Below the pieces are notes generated by a model. That model did not search any database, was not told the DNA's origin, and worked only from the letters and a program-made list of their open reading frames with translations. The translations under genes and the position numbers were made by a program. A stretch of DNA of 64,000 bases from Trochalopteron elliotii (lineage: Eukaryota; Chordata; Aves; Passeriformes; Leiothrichidae): NCBI GenBank assembly GCA_024734555.1, contig JANPWX010000246.1, positions 2,492,256 through 2,556,255 on the forward strand, in the 5' to 3' direction. Positions 44,501-48,377 of this stretch are shown piece by piece (within the stretch, counting starts at the first letter, position 1; every line of letters begins with the position of its first letter).

Positions 44501-44953
44501 TGACTCATGGATCATCAGATAGTTTTACTATTCCTTTCAAAATAGCACTCAAATAATGAGAGAAAAAAATACATCATAGATAAAATTATTCTGTAGAAGA
44601 TACAAAACAATAAGTATGTATTATTTTTTCCCACTTAATACTATTTGTATTCTTACAGCAGAACAAGACAGGTACAACACATCTATGTTATGTAATGTAA
44701 AAATCCCACATGAAAAGAATGGTCAGGGTCTAAAATGGCATGTAAGACAACAATATAAGACAGAGGAAATCATCAACTCTCCATTCCAGAAGAGAGCATT
44801 AATCCAGTACCGGATTTCTGAAGAGAGAAATGAAGTCAGATTTGTGCTTCTTTAAAACTTGATCTAGACGATGAACAGCTTCAGGTTGCCTTTTCCAAAT
44901 GGCATTCATTACAGTCTGCCATATGTCCTTATATGGACCCCACAAGCTTGCAG
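2673..44953 (-). CDS. NUP205: NUP205, nuclear pore complex inner-ring scaffold nucleoporin (whole coding region, exons 2-43)
   Basis: NUP205 (yeast Nup192 family) is a very large alpha-helical solenoid in the inner ring of the nuclear pore complex. It binds the NUP93 and NUP35 adaptor peptides and is paralogous to NUP188. Forty-two exons read on the minus strand line up in order with the vertebrate protein. Recognisable stretches include ASLWGPYKDIW near residue 11, QQPHFPGLTRGLVAVLLYWD near 118, DFFSYYDSHRQSV in exon 39, and a C-terminus ending LRISRT before TAG. All splice sites are GT-AG and all phases agree. The total is 6,017 nt; with a mammal-like 28-nt exon 1 this gives about 2,014 residues, against 2,012 in human. 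There is no frameshift or stop, so the gene appears intact. The initiator exon is hidden in the gap at 47,864-48,145. Confidence 0.97.
2826..3885 (-). other. NUP205: NUP205 intron 42
   Basis: 1,060-bp intron with no repeat or RNA gene recognised. Confidence 0.8.
3886..3959 (-). CDS. NUP205: NUP205 exon 42
   Basis: Acceptor TTGCCAG with G|AT split codon, donor CAG|GTGAGA, about residues 1940-1964. It encodes DAFGSEPSLDFSSRLNRVSQ then HDIEQ, matching the conserved VSQHD segment near the C-terminus. Confidence 0.95.
4665..4793 (-). CDS. NUP205: NUP205 exon 41
   Basis: About residues 1897-1939, containing IIEICLFILWRHLEHYLLHC and MSFKKGRLQ. The acceptor is preceded by a U12-type branch-point sequence (see intron 40). 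The donor is CAAG|GTAAAA. Intron 41 (3960-4664) shows nothing beyond unique sequence. Confidence 0.96.
4810..4818 (-). promoter_or_regulatory. NUP205: U12-type branch-point sequence of intron 40
   Basis: TTCCTTCAC on the minus strand. The adenosine at 4811 is 18 nt upstream of exon 41, followed by TGAGATGTGTCTGCAG, a weak polypyrimidine tract as expected for a U12 intron. Confidence 0.82.
5618..5626 (-). promoter_or_regulatory. NUP205: U12-type 5' splice site of intron 40
   Basis: GTATCCTTC directly after the exon 40 sequence TGTTCCT. It is a poor U1 site (no GTRAG) but close to the U11/U12 consensus. Confidence 0.85.
5627..5750 (-). CDS. NUP205: NUP205 exon 40
   Basis: Acceptor CCATCACAG, phase 0, about residues 1856-1897. 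It encodes LCQSVMPAGVDKIST, QKYVLARRRLVKLINNRAK and LLSLCS, ending on a one-base partial codon at the U12-type donor. Reading through into the intron soon hits a stop after LLNLK. Confidence 0.95.
6153..6319 (-). CDS. NUP205: NUP205 exon 39
   Basis: Acceptor TTGTCTAG with G|AT split codon, donor GAG|GTAATT, about residues 1800-1855. It contains TQAPVVPYWHLPGLGIIVYL and DFFSYYDSHRQSVNKLQ, among the best conserved parts of the protein, and ends PPDEIKE. Intron 39 (5751-6152) holds nothing recognised. Confidence 0.97.
7018..7144 (-). CDS. NUP205: NUP205 exon 38
   Basis: Acceptor TTGGCAG, donor CAGG|GTGAGG, about residues 1758-1799. It reads ICANVMEYCESLMLQS then CLFTPSLSESTNRDGPRQ. Intron 38 (6320-7017) is unique sequence with no feature seen. 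Confidence 0.96.
7680..7808 (-). CDS. NUP205: NUP205 exon 37
   Basis: Acceptor TATGGCAG, donor CAG|GTAAGG, phase 0 at both ends, about residues 1715-1757. It encodes RQCLGLLSRFGGSDRLRQFK then a variable acidic linker and RDEIELAMQQ. Intron 37 (7145-7679) shows nothing. Confidence 0.96.
8623..8699 (-). CDS. NUP205: NUP205 exon 36
   Basis: Acceptor TTATCAG with G|GA split codon, donor CAG|GTAATA, about residues 1689-1714. It encodes GVLNELDMDVNEGTQMELQ then GHIGRFQ. It is too short to stand out as an ORF. Intron 36 (7809-8622) holds nothing recognised. Confidence 0.95.
9627..9753 (-). CDS. NUP205: NUP205 exon 35
   Basis: Acceptor CCTGTGGTGCAG behind a very long T tract, donor CTG|GTAGGA, about residues 1647-1688. 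It contains VLQFLISHSDTIQAILRCQD and LTGIISKAALPG. Intron 35 (8700-9626) is unremarkable AT-rich sequence. Confidence 0.97.
9767..9810 (-). repeat. Poly-T / pyrimidine tract in intron 34
   Basis: The plus strand has 28 consecutive A (9767-9794) followed by GA5GA5GGG. In the gene sense this is a pyrimidine run of about 45 nt ending 13 nt before exon 35. It serves as the polypyrimidine tract of that acceptor and is likely length-variable. Confidence 0.9.
10000..10138 (-). CDS. NUP205: NUP205 exon 34
   Basis: Acceptor CTCTTAAG, donor CAA|GTAAGT, about residues 1600-1646. It contains YAMRDPPVFIPAPVERYRQI and QVILTSSMAQHLQAAGQ, both strongly conserved. The exon opens with the third base of a codon completed from exon 33. 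Confidence 0.97.
10139..11194 (-). other. NUP205: NUP205 intron 33
   Basis: 1,056-bp intron of AT-rich unique sequence. I see no repeat family or RNA gene. Confidence 0.75.
11195..11316 (-). CDS. NUP205: NUP205 exon 33
   Basis: Acceptor TTGTGCAG, donor CAGGG|GTAAGT, about residues 1560-1600. It encodes AFLTRVAKSQPGALELLRSG and VIVRLAQCQVYDMRPETDHQ, a near-invariant stretch of the C-terminal solenoid. Confidence 0.98.
11469..11923 (+). mobile_element. Solo LTR, ERVL-like, in intron 32
   Basis: A block of higher GC than the surrounding intron, opening TGCGGTGCAGCTGCCGATTG. It carries a TATA box (TATAAAAA, 11647-11654), an ATTAAA at 11728-11733 and a tail reading GGTGGTGCAAGTGTGACTGC. The layout is U3-TATA-R-U5 of an LTR in plus orientation, antisense to NUP205. 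It resembles ERVL LTRs I know from passerine genomes. The ends are approximate and I find no clear target-site duplication. No internal retroviral sequence is present, so it is a solo LTR. Confidence 0.68.
12067..12258 (-). CDS. NUP205: NUP205 exon 32
   Basis: Acceptor TCATCCTAG, donor ATG|GTAACA, phase 0 at both ends, about residues 1496-1559. It contains MLALALLDHIVSVDKQQQWL, LYLSNSGYLKVLVDG and LLTPQPPLLKALYTYESKM, which decide the NUP205 identification. Confidence 0.98.
12937..13085 (-). CDS. NUP205: NUP205 exon 31
   Basis: Acceptor TTTTTACAG with G|CT split codon, donor CGG|GTAAAT, about residues 1446-1495. It encodes KKTMWEHLTAPEDVFSKLQ, then ESYGAALMEVVCRDACDGHE and IGR. Intron 31 (12259-12936) holds nothing recognised. 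Confidence 0.96.
13391..13522 (+). mobile_element. CR1 LINE 3' end (intron 30)
   Basis: The text from ctggaagtgttcaaggcc through aacctggtctggtg and aaaggtcccttccaacccaa to aggattcgatgaa is the characteristic 3' end of the avian CR1 retroposon. It terminates in the ATTCTATGA-type repeat instead of poly(A). It is 5'-truncated, as most CR1 copies are, in plus orientation and antisense to NUP205. Confidence 0.93.
13826..14037 (+). repeat. G/T-rich low-complexity tract
   Basis: Strongly strand-asymmetric sequence of T runs interleaved with G clusters (ttttttttttt, ggtggtgggttgtgtg, ttttgttgttttgggttttt), with a more mixed stretch in the middle. It lies in intron 30, so NUP205 RNA carries the A/C-rich complement. 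Confidence 0.7.
14222..14320 (-). CDS. NUP205: NUP205 exon 30
   Basis: Acceptor TGTTAACAG, donor ACAG|GTGTGG, about residues 1413-1445. It encodes GGGFQRVRTHLYGSLLYYLQ and IAQRPDEPDTLE. Phase 1 at both ends. Confidence 0.97.
14765..15035 (-). CDS. NUP205: NUP205 exon 29
   Basis: Longest internal exon (271 bp). Acceptor TGTGTTAAG, donor ACAG|GTGTGT, about residues 1323-1412. It opens ILDDDAAQELMPVVAGAVFT and ends IILKKLLDFILKT. The middle, about residues 1345-1385, is a serine-rich loop that diverges from the human protein while both flanks are conserved. Intron 29 is 14321-14764. Confidence 0.97.
15036..16617 (-). other. NUP205: NUP205 intron 28
   Basis: 1,582 bp of AT-rich sequence with many short A and T runs. 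No repeat family, exon or RNA gene is recognised. Confidence 0.75.
16618..16809 (-). CDS. NUP205: NUP205 exon 28
   Basis: Acceptor GGTTTTCAG, donor AAG|GTAGTG, phase 0 at both ends, about residues 1259-1322. It contains NKLLQCLHAKRHALESWRQL, LVEIILTACPQDLIQAEDRQ and IIRDLLQDVHDK. The acceptor is CAG|GAG, a NAGNAG arrangement that could drop one glutamate. Confidence 0.97.
17636..17716 (-). CDS. NUP205: NUP205 exon 27
   Basis: Acceptor TTTAATTTCAG, donor GAG|GTGAGT, 27 codons, about residues 1232-1258. It reads YVHRVLVAEVNALQGMAAIG then QRPLLME. A solo LTR begins 27 bp upstream of this exon. Intron 27 is 16810-17635 with nothing recognised. Confidence 0.96.
17743..18288 (-). mobile_element. 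Solo LTR in intron 26, sense-oriented with NUP205
   Basis: Read on the minus strand it starts TGTTCTAGTTTTGGCTCAAA and ends GGTTAAACCATAACA, with TG...CA termini. It carries a TATA box (TATAAAA, 18018-18012) and an ATTAAA poly(A) signal (17869-17864), followed by GTCTTTAACTCAACCCGC. This layout and wording match a widespread avian ERV LTR whose U3 begins TGTYCTGGTTT and runs through an intact GTTTTGGATTTAGGAT-like block. No internal viral genes and no exact target-site duplication are seen. It is a solo LTR about 546 bp long. Confidence 0.85.
18693..18850 (-). CDS. NUP205: NUP205 exon 26
   Basis: Acceptor CATTTCCAG with G|TA split codon, donor AAG|GTTAGC, about residues 1179-1231. It encodes RRKILNILDSIDFSQDIPEP, FFDWAQIEQVIANCEHKNA and RGQVVCNVK. 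Intron 25 (18851-19580) separates it from exon 25 with nothing recognised. Confidence 0.97.
19581..19655 (-). CDS. NUP205: NUP205 exon 25
   Basis: Acceptor ACTTTCAG with G|CT split codon, donor AAAG|GTAACC, about residues 1154-1178. It encodes DGEGGMEDDSRSVSGFLHFD then TASK, an acidic linker followed by conserved sequence. Confidence 0.95.
20427..20514. repeat. 44-bp tandem duplication in intron 24
   Basis: Two adjacent 44-bp units (20427-20470 and 20471-20514) beginning attccccctcctac and ending tcagca. They differ at two positions, both G to A in the second copy (one in a CpG). Confidence 0.9.
20714..20863 (-). CDS. NUP205: NUP205 exon 24
   Basis: Acceptor CATCCAG with G|AA split codon, donor CTGG|GTAAGA, about residues 1104-1153. 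It contains EISTLNQMSWLMKTAAIEMR, VTSLNRQRSHTQRLLHLLLD and DMPVKPYL. Confidence 0.97.
21840..21954 (-). CDS. NUP205: NUP205 exon 23
   Basis: Acceptor GATTGTCAG, donor AAAG|GTAATT, about residues 1066-1103. It encodes VIYQLCACSDTSGPTMRYLR then TSQDFLFTQLQYLPFSIK. Intron 23 is 20864-21839; nothing recognised in it. Confidence 0.97.
22844..22968 (-). CDS. NUP205: NUP205 exon 22
   Basis: Acceptor TCTTTTCAG with G|GT split codon, donor CAG|GTATTC, about residues 1024-1065. It encodes VLGCPRTCLHAILNILEKGT and VRESPHLAELCYQ. Intron 22 (21955-22843) contains a 13-bp A run near 22530 and nothing else recognised. Confidence 0.96.
24040..24343 (-). mobile_element. CR1 LINE fragment (intron 21)
   Basis: On the plus strand the text gtgaaaaaatttctcctat, cctcttttgcttcatttta, tccactgcctctcatcttcc and cagcttctcctcacaggctg is a diverged reverse complement of CR1 sequence upstream of its 3' end. 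The element therefore lies on the minus strand. Both ends are degraded, suggesting an old insertion. Confidence 0.85.
24460..24491. repeat. AT-rich simple repeat
   Basis: Alternating TA tract (catatatatatata, then aattaatatatttatata) within intron 21. Confidence 0.85.
25022..25186 (-). CDS. NUP205: NUP205 exon 21
   Basis: Acceptor CTAATCAAG with G|AG split codon, donor CCAG|GTATGA, about residues 969-1023. It encodes ELELEKKRAQIHHETRIHIL, NLLITSLE and LALYLLGFELKKPVSTTNLQ. The acceptor is followed by another AG, but only the first keeps the frame. Confidence 0.95.
25589..25670 (-). CDS. NUP205: NUP205 exon 20
   Basis: Acceptor TGAATACAG, donor GAGG|GTATGT, about residues 942-968. It encodes SVSQKLMAGFVECLDNEDAE then ELINPDE, ending in a less conserved acidic loop. 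Intron 20 is 25187-25588. Confidence 0.95.
26165..26285 (-). CDS. NUP205: NUP205 exon 19
   Basis: Acceptor TGTCTTTGAAG completing the AG|G arginine codon, donor CAG|GTAAGT, about residues 901-941. It encodes YLYHGNSNPELAFESAKILC, then NIQIKLVGDFTHDQ. Intron 19 is 25671-26164. Confidence 0.96.
26947..27136 (-). CDS. NUP205: NUP205 exon 18
   Basis: Acceptor GCGCTGCAG with G|GG split codon, donor CTAG|GTAAGT, about residues 838-900. It encodes KKHLEKAVQYCLALLNLTLQ, MDLLRESHLSLIVTPLEQLL and QGINPRTKKADHVVNIA. Intron 18 is 26286-26946, nothing recognised. Confidence 0.98.
27386..27523 (-). CDS. NUP205: NUP205 exon 17
   Basis: Acceptor TGTCTTTAG with G|GA split codon, donor CCTG|GTATGT, about residues 792-837. 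It encodes EEIIAYKPPGFNLMYHLLNE and LEEGVKQLDTYAPFP. Confidence 0.97.
27524..29031 (-). other. NUP205: NUP205 intron 16
   Basis: 1,508 bp of unique sequence. I see no repeat family, exon or structured RNA in it. Confidence 0.75.
29032..29131 (-). CDS. NUP205: NUP205 exon 16
   Basis: Acceptor TATCTGCAG, donor CAAG|GTTAAC, about residues 759-791. It encodes WEVAEVVLEVFYKLLRDYEP and QLEDFVDQYVELQ. The donor lacks the usual G at +5 and is weak. Confidence 0.96.
29511..29549. repeat. A39 homopolymer in intron 15
   Basis: Thirty-nine consecutive A on the plus strand (T39 in the gene sense), flanked by gtattgt and gccagattcc. No recognisable retroposon body lies immediately upstream. Confidence 0.95.
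29918..30127 (-). CDS. NUP205: NUP205 exon 15
   Basis: Acceptor TCCTGGGAAG, donor AAA|GTAATT, phase 0 at both ends, about residues 689-758. It encodes VELNEIESRCEEYPLTRAFC, NLGAGLRPPGFDPYLQFLRD and SVFLRFRTRAYRRAAEK. Confidence 0.98.
30715..30765 (-). CDS. NUP205: NUP205 exon 14
   Basis: Smallest visible exon, 17 codons (ILQTVRSPGQRQAIGIE, about residues 672-688). Acceptor CTGTTTTGAAG, donor GAG|GTAAGA. Introns 13 (30766-31358) and 14 (30128-30714) hold nothing recognised. Confidence 0.96.
31359..31541 (-). CDS. NUP205: NUP205 exon 13
   Basis: Acceptor ACATGTAG, donor CAG|GTATCT, 61 codons, about residues 611-671. It begins SENARLALCEHPQW, then PVVVILGLLQCSIPP, and ends SLWQSLEYTQ. The donor resembles a U12 site slightly, but there is no U12 branch sequence before exon 14. 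Confidence 0.96.
31542..32966 (-). other. NUP205: NUP205 intron 12
   Basis: 1,425 bp of unique AT-rich sequence; no repeat or gene recognised. Confidence 0.75.
32967..33172 (-). CDS. NUP205: NUP205 exon 12
   Basis: Acceptor TTTTCTAG with G|CG split codon, donor TGG|GTAAGT, about residues 542-610. It encodes ENIQGAGGSPVSWEHFFHSL, MLYHEHLRKDLPSADSVQYR and GITQKEQDGLIAFLQLT. Confidence 0.98.
33452..33467 (+). repeat. G16 homopolymer in intron 11
   Basis: Sixteen consecutive G on the plus strand, then AGG. In NUP205 pre-mRNA this is C16. It could form a quadruplex on the plus DNA strand. Confidence 0.95.
33965..34115 (-). CDS. NUP205: NUP205 exon 11
   Basis: Acceptor TGGTTCTAG, donor CATG|GTAAGA, about residues 492-541. 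It encodes VVLSKFVRQMGDLLPSTIYI, PYLKMLRGLASGPQCAHYCF and LLKVNGSSH. Intron 11 (33173-33964) holds the G16 run. Confidence 0.98.
34116..35169 (-). other. NUP205: NUP205 intron 10
   Basis: 1,054 bp with a T12 run near 34,785 and no recognised repeat family or RNA gene. Confidence 0.75.
35170..35307 (-). CDS. NUP205: NUP205 exon 10
   Basis: Acceptor TTTCTTGCAG, donor CAG|GTTATC, phase 0 at both ends, about residues 446-491. It encodes IAELYRKDPFNLELAHEYWC and SEPLQTSTIMGSYLGVAHQ, then RPPQRQ. The donor diverges from GTRAGT at +3 and +5, though CAG before it should compensate. Confidence 0.97.
35308..36469 (-). other. NUP205: NUP205 intron 9
   Basis: 1,162 bp of very AT-rich unique sequence; nothing recognised. 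Confidence 0.75.
36470..36586 (-). CDS. NUP205: NUP205 exon 9
   Basis: Acceptor ATTCTGTAG, donor CTA|GTAAGC, 39 codons, about residues 407-445. It encodes VKQLRNRADEDARMIHMSIQ and MGNDPPISLRKDLEHLMLL. Confidence 0.97.
36587..38866 (-). other. NUP205: NUP205 intron 8
   Basis: 2,280 bp, the longest fully sequenced intron. It contains the A/C-rich tract at 38143-38272. The rest is unique AT-rich sequence with no exon or RNA gene recognised. Confidence 0.8.
38143..38272 (+). repeat. A/C-rich, nearly T-free low-complexity tract
   Basis: About 130 bp beginning with A20 (38145-38164) and continuing as A runs broken by C clusters (cccacaacacaacaacaaa, aaaccacacacaccaaaaaa). T and G are almost absent from the plus strand, so the NUP205 transcript is U/G-rich here. 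Confidence 0.85.
38867..39042 (-). CDS. NUP205: NUP205 exon 8
   Basis: Acceptor TTGCCCAG with G|CT split codon, donor AAA|GTAAGT, about residues 348-406. It encodes LAEFTEADEAMAELAIADYV and ENFYQEEFYIRKIHNLVTDF, ending LALMPMK. It is not captured as an ATG-initiated ORF and was found by translating between neighbouring exons. Confidence 0.96.
39796..39960 (-). CDS. NUP205: NUP205 exon 7
   Basis: Acceptor TTGTTGAAG with G|AC split codon, donor ACAG|GTAAAT, about residues 293-347. It encodes LMHRLPLLAERQYIATIHTR and WKLPGLQATVRLAWALTLRG. Intron 7 (39043-39795) holds nothing recognised. Confidence 0.97.
40117..40345 (-). CDS. NUP205: NUP205 exon 6
   Basis: Acceptor TTGTAAAG, donor GAAG|GTAATG, about residues 217-292. 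It encodes VSDLIKECRQSLAESLFVWT, ILISYLEKVTVEADGSLDGV and LLMALLYCFDVSFLEQ. Intron 6 (39961-40116), at 156 bp, is the shortest in the gene. Confidence 0.98.
40346..41495 (-). other. NUP205: NUP205 intron 5
   Basis: 1,150 bp; no repeat family or RNA gene recognised. Confidence 0.75.
41496..41655 (-). CDS. NUP205: NUP205 exon 5
   Basis: Acceptor CATTATAG completing an AG|T serine codon, donor GAG|GTAACA, about residues 163-216. It encodes QELIALTTRFTNDLMEQGLT, ILTLLSHIDLNNEFDKLQRE and RGLGSEKHRKE. Intron 4 (41656-42503) holds nothing recognised. Confidence 0.97.
42504..42648 (-). CDS. NUP205: NUP205 exon 4
   Basis: Acceptor TTCCCTAG with G|GA split codon, donor CTCAG|GTATGT, about residues 115-163. 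It encodes EHQQPHFPGLTRGLVAVLLY, WDGKRCIANSLRALIQSRQG and KTWTLEL. Confidence 0.98.
43608..43779 (-). CDS. NUP205: NUP205 exon 3
   Basis: Acceptor TTCTCTTGCAG, donor GCTG|GTGAGA, about residues 58-115. It encodes PKNVQEHEKIQKASTEGVAI, QGQQGTRLLPEQLIREAFIL and DLFDIGELAAVELLLAG. Intron 3 (42649-43607) holds nothing recognised. Confidence 0.98.
43780..44810 (-). other. NUP205: NUP205 intron 2
   Basis: 1,031 bp of AT-rich unique sequence; nothing recognised. Confidence 0.75.
44811..44953 (-). CDS. NUP205: NUP205 exon 2 (first readable coding exon)
   Basis: Acceptor TCTCCTCTTTTAG with a G|CT split codon, so exon 1 must end in a single G. This agrees with a 28-nt coding exon 1 as in mammals. It encodes ASLWGPYKDIWQTVMNAIWK, RQPEAVHRLDQVLKKHKSD and FISLFRNP (about residues 10-57). 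The donor CCG|GTACTG is weak for U1 pairing but is the only one that joins in frame to exon 3. Confidence 0.97.
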
Positions 44954-45117
44954 CTAAAAGAGGAGATAAAACAATGTGTTCGAAATGCAGAAAGGAAGAA
45001 AACAAACTATTTATATATTGTTTTCAATAAGTAAACTCTTTTAGCTTACTGTTACTCTTGGTATATCAGTATACTCTTACACCTGTGTAGAAAAGTGTAT
45101 TTTCCTTTCCTAAGGCA

Positions 45118-45179
45118 CAAAAAAAAACCAAAGAAAAATAAAAAAAAAAAAATAAATAAAAAAAAAAAAAAAAAAAAAA
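45118..45179. repeat. A-rich low-complexity tract in intron 1
   Basis: About 60 bp of A runs broken by single T or C bases, followed by cccacaaaaccc. It resembles a decayed poly(A) or simple repeat. No retroposon body is identified next to it. Confidence 0.85.
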
Positions 45180-45299
45180 CCCACAAAACCCAACGTTCTT
45201 ATATAAAACTTAATTGTATTTAGGGAAGTAAAGAACCAAAAAAAGATGATGTACACACCTACATTCTGGCACTGAAAGTCATCTTACAAGAACACTCAC

Positions 45300-45460
45300 A
45301 ATATAGGTATTAGGCTGGAAAAGATCTTTAAGGTCATCAAGTTTAAGCATTCACCTGGTACTGCCAAGTCCTCCACTAAACCATGTCTTGAAGTGCCACA
45401 TGTACATGTCTTTTAAATCCCTCCAGGACTGTGACTCTACCACTTCTACAGAACACACCA
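45300..45460 (-). mobile_element. CR1 LINE 3' fragment (intron 1)
   Basis: The plus strand reads ggctggaaaagatctttaag, then gtcatcaagtttaagcatt, actgccaagtcctccactaa and ccctccaggactgtgactct. This is the reverse complement of the CR1 3' region, so the element is on the minus strand, sense with NUP205. It is 5'-truncated and moderately diverged. Confidence 0.9.
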
Positions 45461-46670
45461 GAGAAGGACTACTTTCACTATTAGCTAAACAGCCCATCAA
45501 ATCAAAATATACAATACTCATGCATTACAGCAGATGGCTAAAAAAAAAATGGTTTCAACCATTTCCAAAGATGACTACTTGAGTGAGCAAGTTGGGAAAA
45601 CCAAAAAGCAGTTTAAGCAAAAGCAAGCTATTTAAATCACCCTTATTGCTCCTACATTGTCAGAGATGAACCAGTGTGTACTGAGCTGGTCATCTGGAAG
45701 GGGTGTAAAATCCTGCTTCACTAATCAGAAAAAAACATTCTCTGTTGAGAGAGTGCAAACTCCTTTGCTTACTCAAATTAGAATTGATATCCCTCCCAAC
45801 AATCAAAATGCAAATCTCCTAAGCTTCGAAGTACCTCTAGAAGGTCAGATCAAAGACTGCCATACTTAAACAGTGAAGTCTACACACTTAAATGGTGAAG
45901 CCATTCATGCTGAGTAACTCCAAGTGAATTTACAAATAACTGAGACAACACATTTAGCAGTGCCAGTATGGCTGTGTTGGGACAACCTGTAAAAAAGGGA
46001 CAAACTTGCATTTTCTGAGCATCAGTGTTTTAACTCATACAATGCCTGCCTAGAAATAGCTACTAGTGGATGCATAATTTCACTCTCAGCTGTAACTGGC
46101 TGTCCCACATAACTTCAGCGTTCAGAGATTTATTTCCACTTGAAACTGTGTTTTCCCTCTTACTACATTACCAAGTCCAATAAACACCAGCAGCAAACCA
46201 CAGTGCCTGCCAAAAGTTCCCTGGCCCATTTGTTTGCTCTTGTCCCTACCACATAATTGCTTTGCACCAGCCCAAACACATGTACTGTAGGGAATGAGAA
46301 CAAATTAAGGATCTAACTTCTCTAACCAAAATCTAATCCAAAAAGGAGTTTACTTTTAGTAGGATCACATCTACAACCCAGTTTGCTCTGCAATGGCACA
46401 AAGATGGATTATTGCAGAGAAAAGATCAGGCACTTGGGATATGAAGAGGTTGGACTTCAGCAACCATGCTGACTTTTTCCCATTTAAGCTGTTCTATTAT
46501 TACTAGTTTTAGAAAGGCTGCCCATCCCATCAGGGACAGCAAGGAAGGACAGGCTGAGTTGCTTCTCCTGGCAACAACAGCAGTTGACACTTATATGCCT
46601 GAACATTTTGCCAAGTGACAGACTCAACCATGACATTTGTCTTCCCACAAACAACATACTATAACCTAAG

Positions 46671-46697
46671 GCACTAGTTCTGCACTAGTTCTAGTGC
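46671..46697. repeat. 11-bp tandem pair forming a palindrome
   Basis: gcactagttct occurs twice in tandem (46671-46692). The second copy with its flank makes a perfect 7-bp inverted repeat, GCACTAG-TT-CTAGTGC (46682-46697). Function unknown. Confidence 0.8.
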
Positions 46698-47863
46698 AAC
46701 ATCTTTTATTTTATCTCATATTTCCTGTAGAAAACTCCTTCTTCCCCTAGTTTTTTTTAATTATAAGTCTGTAGACTCTCTTGCTCTGTAATTCATAAAA
46801 TAGTCTTATTTGAACTACTCCAATTTTCACTTCAACAAAGCAATACTTTTTTACTAAGAGTCTTTGCTTTATTACTGCTTTTCTGTGAAGCTACAGGGAT
46901 GCAATCCATTCAGTGAGATAAAAAAATCTCTGTAAAATTTGTTCCTTGCTTGCCACAGGAATGGAGGTTTCAATTCTACTAGCTAGAATTAATAATGACT
47001 ATTAACTGTCACCACTGATATACTAAACCTTATTTACAGACCTTTTGGCCTATATTCCTGTCATAACTGTTTTTAATGGGGTCTTCATTCTCCTTCTGCC
47101 ACCCTAATGAAGCACAACAAGAGCAAACACAACATCTTGCGCCCAACGCAGAATCACTGCACAGGCTGGGGACCGAGGGAGCTGCTGGAGAGCAGCTTTA
47201 CAAACAAACCCCAAGTGTCGTGGCAGACAGGAAACTGAACACCAGCCAGCAACACACACTCATAGCAAAGGCTGCCTACAGGCTCCAGGCTGTATTAACA
47301 GCTGTAGCCTGCAGACGAAAGTAAGTGATTATTTAGGCATCTCAGAGTCCTTCAGTCCCATACTGTGCATAGTTTTGGGCTCCTCAGAGCTAGGCACTGA
47401 AATAGGGAGCCACAGGACAAACGAGAGGCTGAAGGAATTGATCTGGCTCAGTCTTACAAAAAGAAGGCTAAAGAGGGATAGGGGCTTTGTTTTCTCTTAA
47501 CTATTGAATGGCACTATACATAGAAAGCAGGGCAAAAATCTAAAAATATTTCTTTTTTGCCTCTTAAACAACACAGCTTTAGGAGATGAGTGTAACACGT
47601 AAGCACGTGTACACTGAGTTACCACAGTCCTCTCTAAACAAGGAGGCCTTGGCTGCCTGACGTGACTCCCTGCCAGGAGCAGCCAAGCATAGCAGCAGCT
47701 CTGACCGCGGAGCTCCACCGTCGAGCAGCTTTGCGCGCCCCAAGCCCGTGTACCGCCGCACGGGAGGCCACTCTCCCAGCGCCTGCCCGCACACTGCGTC
47801 CCGCACCGGGCGCTCCGCAGCCCGCCCGGGCCTCGCCGCCTCGCCACGCCCGGCCTTTCCAGG

Positions 47864-48145
47864 NNNNNNNNNNNNNNNNNNNNNNNNNNNNNNNNNNNNN
47901 NNNNNNNNNNNNNNNNNNNNNNNNNNNNNNNNNNNNNNNNNNNNNNNNNNNNNNNNNNNNNNNNNNNNNNNNNNNNNNNNNNNNNNNNNNNNNNNNNNNN
48001 NNNNNNNNNNNNNNNNNNNNNNNNNNNNNNNNNNNNNNNNNNNNNNNNNNNNNNNNNNNNNNNNNNNNNNNNNNNNNNNNNNNNNNNNNNNNNNNNNNNN
48101 NNNNNNNNNNNNNNNNNNNNNNNNNNNNNNNNNNNNNNNNNNNNN
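47864..48145. other. NUP205: Assembly gap (282 N) that should contain NUP205 exon 1
   Basis: The start codon and first coding exon of NUP205 are not found in readable sequence on either side. The exon 2 acceptor phase requires an upstream coding exon ending in one G. The gap in the island core is the likely place. Gap length may be arbitrary. Confidence 0.9.
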
Positions 48146-48156
48146 CTAGCCTTCTA

Positions 48157-48165
48157 TCCCGCCAA
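48157..48165 (-). promoter_or_regulatory. E2F-like site
   Basis: TTGGCGGGA on the minus strand, the core of the E2F consensus, next to the gap in the NUP205 island. Motif match only. Confidence 0.45.
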
Positions 48166-48247
48166 GAGGGAGGCGCGTCGCGGCGCCGGCGCCCGAGGAA
48201 GGCCCAGCCAACCCCAGCCCGCCGGGCCGGGCCGCGCGTCACTCGGC

Positions 48248-48255
48248 CCCCGCCC
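48248..48255 (-). promoter_or_regulatory. Sp1 GC box
   Basis: GGGCGGGG on the minus strand within the NUP205 promoter island. A common motif in such islands. Confidence 0.45.
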
Positions 48256-48377
48256 TTCCTGCCGCGGGACCGCGCAGCTGAGGACAACCAACCAGGGGGG
48301 CGACCGCTTCCGCGCCGGCGGCTCCGGCAGGGGCAGCGGCTCCGGCAGCAGCGCGGGCAGCCCCGCGCCCGGGCTGA

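Larger units (their letters stand above)
44954..47863 (-). other. NUP205: NUP205 intron 1 (readable part)
   Basis: At least 2.9 kb between exon 2 and the gap that should contain exon 1. The promoter-proximal part (about 47,640-47,863) is GC-rich. The rest is AT-rich with an A-rich tract, a CR1 fragment and a small palindromic repeat. No other exon is recognised. Confidence 0.7.
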
